Assembly (NCBI GenBank): GCA_015065395.1
Contig: SVQJ01000067.1
Location: 1 to 8,761, forward strand
Origin: Oscillospiraceae bacterium
GTDB lineage: Bacteria; Bacillota; Clostridia; Oscillospirales; CAG-272
Length of the DNA stretch: 8,761 nt
Direction of reading: 5' to 3'
The position numbers were made by a program, and so were the translations under genes. Positions 7,064 through 8,761 of the stretch are shown in pieces. The notes beneath the pieces were generated by a model. That model had not been told where the DNA came from, ran no database searches, and saw only the letters and a list, made by a program, of their open reading frames with translations. Position 1 is the first letter of the stretch, and every line of letters starts with the position of its first letter.

Positions 7064-7089
7064 ATCTTTATATATAATCTTTATATATA
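7064..7089. repeat. Tandem 13-bp AT-rich repeat after the aldolase gene
   Basis: ATCTTTATATATA is repeated exactly in tandem (7064-7076, 7077-7089), three bases after the aldolase stop codon. It is followed by more TATATAAA sequence up to the terminator. It is probably a slippage duplication in an AT-rich 3' untranslated region. Confidence 0.6.
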
Positions 7090-7102
7090 AATATATAAAC
7101 AG

Positions 7103-7142
7103 AAAAAGGCTGTGCCGTGTGTTGATCCGGCACAGCCTTTTT
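7103..7142 (+). terminator. Intrinsic terminator of the ketose operon
   Basis: AAAAAGGCTGTGCCG (7103-7117) and CGGCACAGCCTTTTT (7128-7142) form a perfect 15-bp stem with a 10-base loop. Because the stem is flanked by A5 and T5, it can work in both directions. It lies 41 bases after the aldolase stop and closes the four-gene unit. Confidence 0.9.
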
Positions 7143-7362
7143 GCCTTTTCCCTATTCTCGTTTTCGTAAGGTGCCTTTGGTTCTTTCCGCTAAAGGAAAG
7201 AACCGGGAAAGTCCCTAAGAACTCAAATTCAGTATATAAGCATACGTCACAGCTTTTGTTGGCAAAAACGGGGAAAGCCCAGATATCGCTTGCGCATTTG
7301 AGGATTTGATCTCCTTTCGCGTCAAAAAATGACACGGGGAACAAAAAAATGCGAAAATGATA
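7143..7362. other. Gene-free spacer with small hairpins
   Basis: About 220 bases with no credible gene on either strand. It holds a perfect 10-bp hairpin, GGTTCTTTCC (7179-7188) with GGAAAGAACC (7195-7204), at once followed by GGGAAAGTCCC (7205-7215), and later GGGGAAAGCCC (7270-7280). The hairpin has no T tail in either direction. No promoter-like pair stands out before 7363. It may be decayed repeat sequence or an unannotated small RNA; I cannot support either strongly. Confidence 0.4.
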
Positions 7363-7391
7363 TTGAAAAAAGAGCGCAAAGGCTGTATAAT
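7363..7391 (+). promoter_or_regulatory. Sigma-A-type promoter of the NifU-like/GGGtGRT operon
   Basis: TTGAAA (7363-7368) and perfect TATAAT (7386-7391) are separated by exactly 17 bases. The predicted start is near 7398, giving a leader of about 40 bases with AAAAGGAG before ATG 7438. The -35 hexamer, spacer and -10 hexamer match the design of the promoter at 2167-2195. This promoter also rules out the in-frame ATG at 7357 as the natural start. Confidence 0.85.
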
Positions 7392-7437
7392 GAATGTGTA
7401 TGAAAATTTCATAAATATAAAAAAGGAGACTAGACCA

Positions 7438-8136
7438 ATGAGCTTAGTTTATTCAAAAGAAGTTGAAAACATGTGCTGCGTTGCGAAGGGTCCCAACCAC
7501 GGTCCCGCTCCCATTCCCGAAGAGGGCAAGTGGGTTCAGGCAAAGCAGATCTCTGACATTTCAGCGTACACCCACGGTGTGGGCTGGTGTGCTCCCCAGC
7601 AGGGCGCTTGCAAGCTGTCCCTCAACGTTAAGGATGGTATTATCGAAGAGGCTCTCGTTGAGACTATCGGTTGCTCCGGTATGACTCACTCCGCAGCTAT
7701 GGCAGCTGAGATCCTCCCCGGCAAGACTCTTCTTGAGGCACTTAATACAGACCTTGTTTGTGATGCTATCAACACCGCAATGCGTGAGCTGTTCCTGCAG
7801 ATCGTATACGGCCGCAGCCAGTCCGCTTTCTCCGAGGGCGGTCTCGTTATCGGCGCCGGCATGGAAGACCTTGGTAAGGGCGAGCGTTCTATGGTTGGTA
7901 CCATGTACGGTACTAAGGCAAAGGGCGTACGTTACCTTGAGATGACCGAGGGCTACTGCACAAGAATGGCTCTTGATGCAGATGACCAGGTTATCGGCTA
8001 TGAGTTCGTTTCTCTCGGCAAAATGACCGACTTCATCAAGAAGGGTATGGAGCCCGGCGAAGCATACGAGAAGTCCAAGGGTACATACGGCAGATTCGCA
8101 GATGCCGTTAAGTACATCGATCCCCGTAAGGAATAA
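7438..8136 (+). CDS. NifU/IscU-like iron-sulfur cluster scaffold homologue
   Basis: A 232-residue cytoplasmic protein whose middle part resembles the NifU/IscU scaffold fold. QGACKLSLNVKDGIIEEALVE (55-75) and TIGCSGMTHSAAMAAEILPGKTL (76-98) correspond to the segments around the first two cluster-binding cysteines of IscU, here C58 and C79. The region where IscU has His-Cys (FLQIVYGRSQSAF, 119-131) has no cysteine, so the third ligand appears missing; C13, C14, C51, C108 and C174 are other cysteines. The C-terminal 100 residues extend beyond a minimal IscU. The start is set at ATG 7438: AAAAGGAG (7421-7428) lies 9 bases upstream, and the promoter -10 box lies downstream of the earlier in-frame ATG at 7357, which would add 27 residues. 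It is first in an operon with a GGGtGRT gene 18 bases on, a pairing I recall from Clostridia. Codon use looks optimised for high expression. Role unproven. Confidence 0.85.
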   Translation: MSLVYSKEVENMCCVAKGPNHGPAPIPEEGKWVQAKQISDISAYTHGVGWCAPQQGACKLSLNVKDGIIEEALVETIGCSGMTHSAAMAAEILPGKTLLEALNTDLVCDAINTAMRELFLQIVYGRSQSAFSEGGLVIGAGMEDLGKGERSMVGTMYGTKAKGVRYLEMTEGYCTRMALDADDQVIGYEFVSLGKMTDFIKKGMEPGEAYEKSKGTYGRFADAVKYIDPRKE

Positions 8137-8154
8137 TTGAAGGAGGAAATAAAA

Positions 8155-8761
8155 ATGGCTAAATTTGAAGGTTACGAAAGACGCGAGGCGAAGATTCTCA
8201 CCGCTCTCGCTGAATACGGCATTTCCTCTATCGATGAGTGCAAGGAAATCTGTGATGCAAAGGGTATCGACCCCTATAAGATCGTTGAAGAAACTCAGCC
8301 TATCGCATTCGAGAACGCTAAGTGGGCATACACCGTAGGCGCAGCAATCGCAATCAAGAAGGGCTGCACCAAGGCGAGCGACGCTGCTGCCGCTATCGGC
8401 ATCGGCCTCCAGGCATTCTGTATCCCCGGTTCCGTTGCTGAAAACCGTAAAGTTGGTCTCGGCCACGGTAACCTCGGCTCCATGCTCCTCTCTGAGGAAA
8501 CCGATTGCTTCTGCTTCCTCGCAGGCCATGAGTCCTTCGCAGCAGCAGAGGGCGCGATCAAGATCGCTCTCAACGCAAACAAGGTAAGAACAAAGCCCCT
8601 TCGCGTTATCCTTAACGGTCTCGGCAAGGACGCTGCAATGATCATTTCCCGTATCAACGGCTTCACCTACGTTCAGACCGAATTCGATCCCTATACCGAA
8701 GAGGTTAAGGTTGTTAAGGAAACTCCCTACTCCGAGGGCCCCAGAGCAGACGTTAAGTGCT
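8155..8761 (+). CDS. GGGtGRT-family protein, 3' part beyond the window
   Basis: The first 202 residues of a protein that runs off the right edge; full-length members are about 330 residues, so about 60% is present. It matches the family I know as 'GGGtGRT protein', named after a glycine-rich motif in the C-terminal part not seen here. Recognisable conserved stretches are FEGYERR (4-10), AFENAKWAYTVGAAIA (51-66), GLGHGNLGSMLLSEET (101-116), LAGHESFAAAEGA (122-134), NGLGKDAA (154-161) and SRINGFTYV (165-173). There is no signal peptide or membrane segment, so it is likely cytoplasmic. AAGGAGG (8140-8146) lies 8 bases before the ATG, one of the strongest binding sites in the window. The short 18-base gap implies co-expression with the NifU-like protein. 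The biochemical function is unknown to me, and I do not assign one. Confidence 0.9.
   Translation, partial: MAKFEGYERREAKILTALAEYGISSIDECKEICDAKGIDPYKIVEETQPIAFENAKWAYTVGAAIAIKKGCTKASDAAAAIGIGLQAFCIPGSVAENRKVGLGHGNLGSMLLSEETDCFCFLAGHESFAAAEGAIKIALNANKVRTKPLRVILNGLGKDAAMIISRINGFTYVQTEFDPYTEEVKVVKETPYSEGPRADVKC

Noticed and set aside
7081..7344. An 87-codon minus-strand open frame in the spacer
   Set aside because: It reads through the perfect terminator stem at 7103-7142, has no convincing ribosome binding site and resembles no known protein.
7357..7437. In-frame ATG at 7357 as the start of the NifU-like protein
   Set aside because: The promoter -10 box (7386-7391) lies downstream of it, there is no good ribosome binding site, and ATG 7438 has AAAAGGAG at 9 bases and opens where the family-like sequence begins.
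7561..8529. A 322-codon open frame on the minus strand, opposite the NifU-like and GGGtGRT genes
   Set aside because: It lies antisense to two genes with clear family motifs and good ribosome binding sites, crosses their junction, has no recognisable domain, and arises from the biased codon use of the sense strand.
1..8761. tRNA, rRNA, CRISPR array, insertion sequence or prophage genes
   Set aside because: No cloverleaf, rRNA motif, regularly spaced repeats, transposase or integrase motif was found on either strand.

Overview
The window looks like a chromosomal segment of an anaerobic, low-to-middle-GC Firmicute of the class Clostridia, probably an uncultured gut or rumen Oscillospiraceae/Ruminococcaceae relative. 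The evidence is RNase Y, a type I dockerin on a secreted protein, a NifU-like/GGGtGRT gene pair typical of anaerobic Clostridia, strong AGGAGG-type ribosome binding sites, near-consensus sigma-A promoters with 17-nt spacers, and heavy use of CCC for proline. No mobile element, rRNA, tRNA or CRISPR array was seen. The taxonomic placement is inference.

Left part (1-2234). A short unassigned edge ends in an intrinsic terminator (112-137). Three further perfect palindromes, each with 14-bp arms, lie between it and the 3' end of rny. rny (318-1877, minus strand) encodes the membrane-anchored endoribonuclease RNase Y. It has its own sigma-A promoter (2035-2063) and a leader of about 150 nt with two GC-rich hairpins and an 11-bp tandem repeat.

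Middle part (2167-7142). A plus-strand transcription unit starts at a near-perfect promoter (TTGAAA-17-TATAAT, 2167-2195) and ends at a 15-bp-stem terminator (7103-7142). It holds four genes: a secreted protein with an N-terminal dockerin and a DUF4838 domain; a D-allulose/D-tagatose 3-epimerase-type ketose epimerase; a PfkB-family sugar kinase; and a class II aldolase of the GatY/KbaY type. The last three read as epimerise, phosphorylate, cleave, giving triose phosphates. The first gene puts an extracellular glycan-acting or glycan-attached protein at the head of the same unit. The actual sugar cannot be read from the sequence, and no transporter is present.

Right part (7143-8761). After about 220 bases with hairpins but no gene, a second near-perfect promoter (7363-7391) drives a NifU/IscU-like iron-sulfur scaffold homologue (7438-8136) followed 18 bp later by a GGGtGRT-family protein (8155 to the window edge, incomplete). 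Family membership of both is clear, but the function of the pair is not established as far as I know. The NifU-like protein appears to keep only two of the three canonical cluster-binding cysteines. This pair and the dockerin/DUF4838-led ketose operon are the two most interesting systems here.
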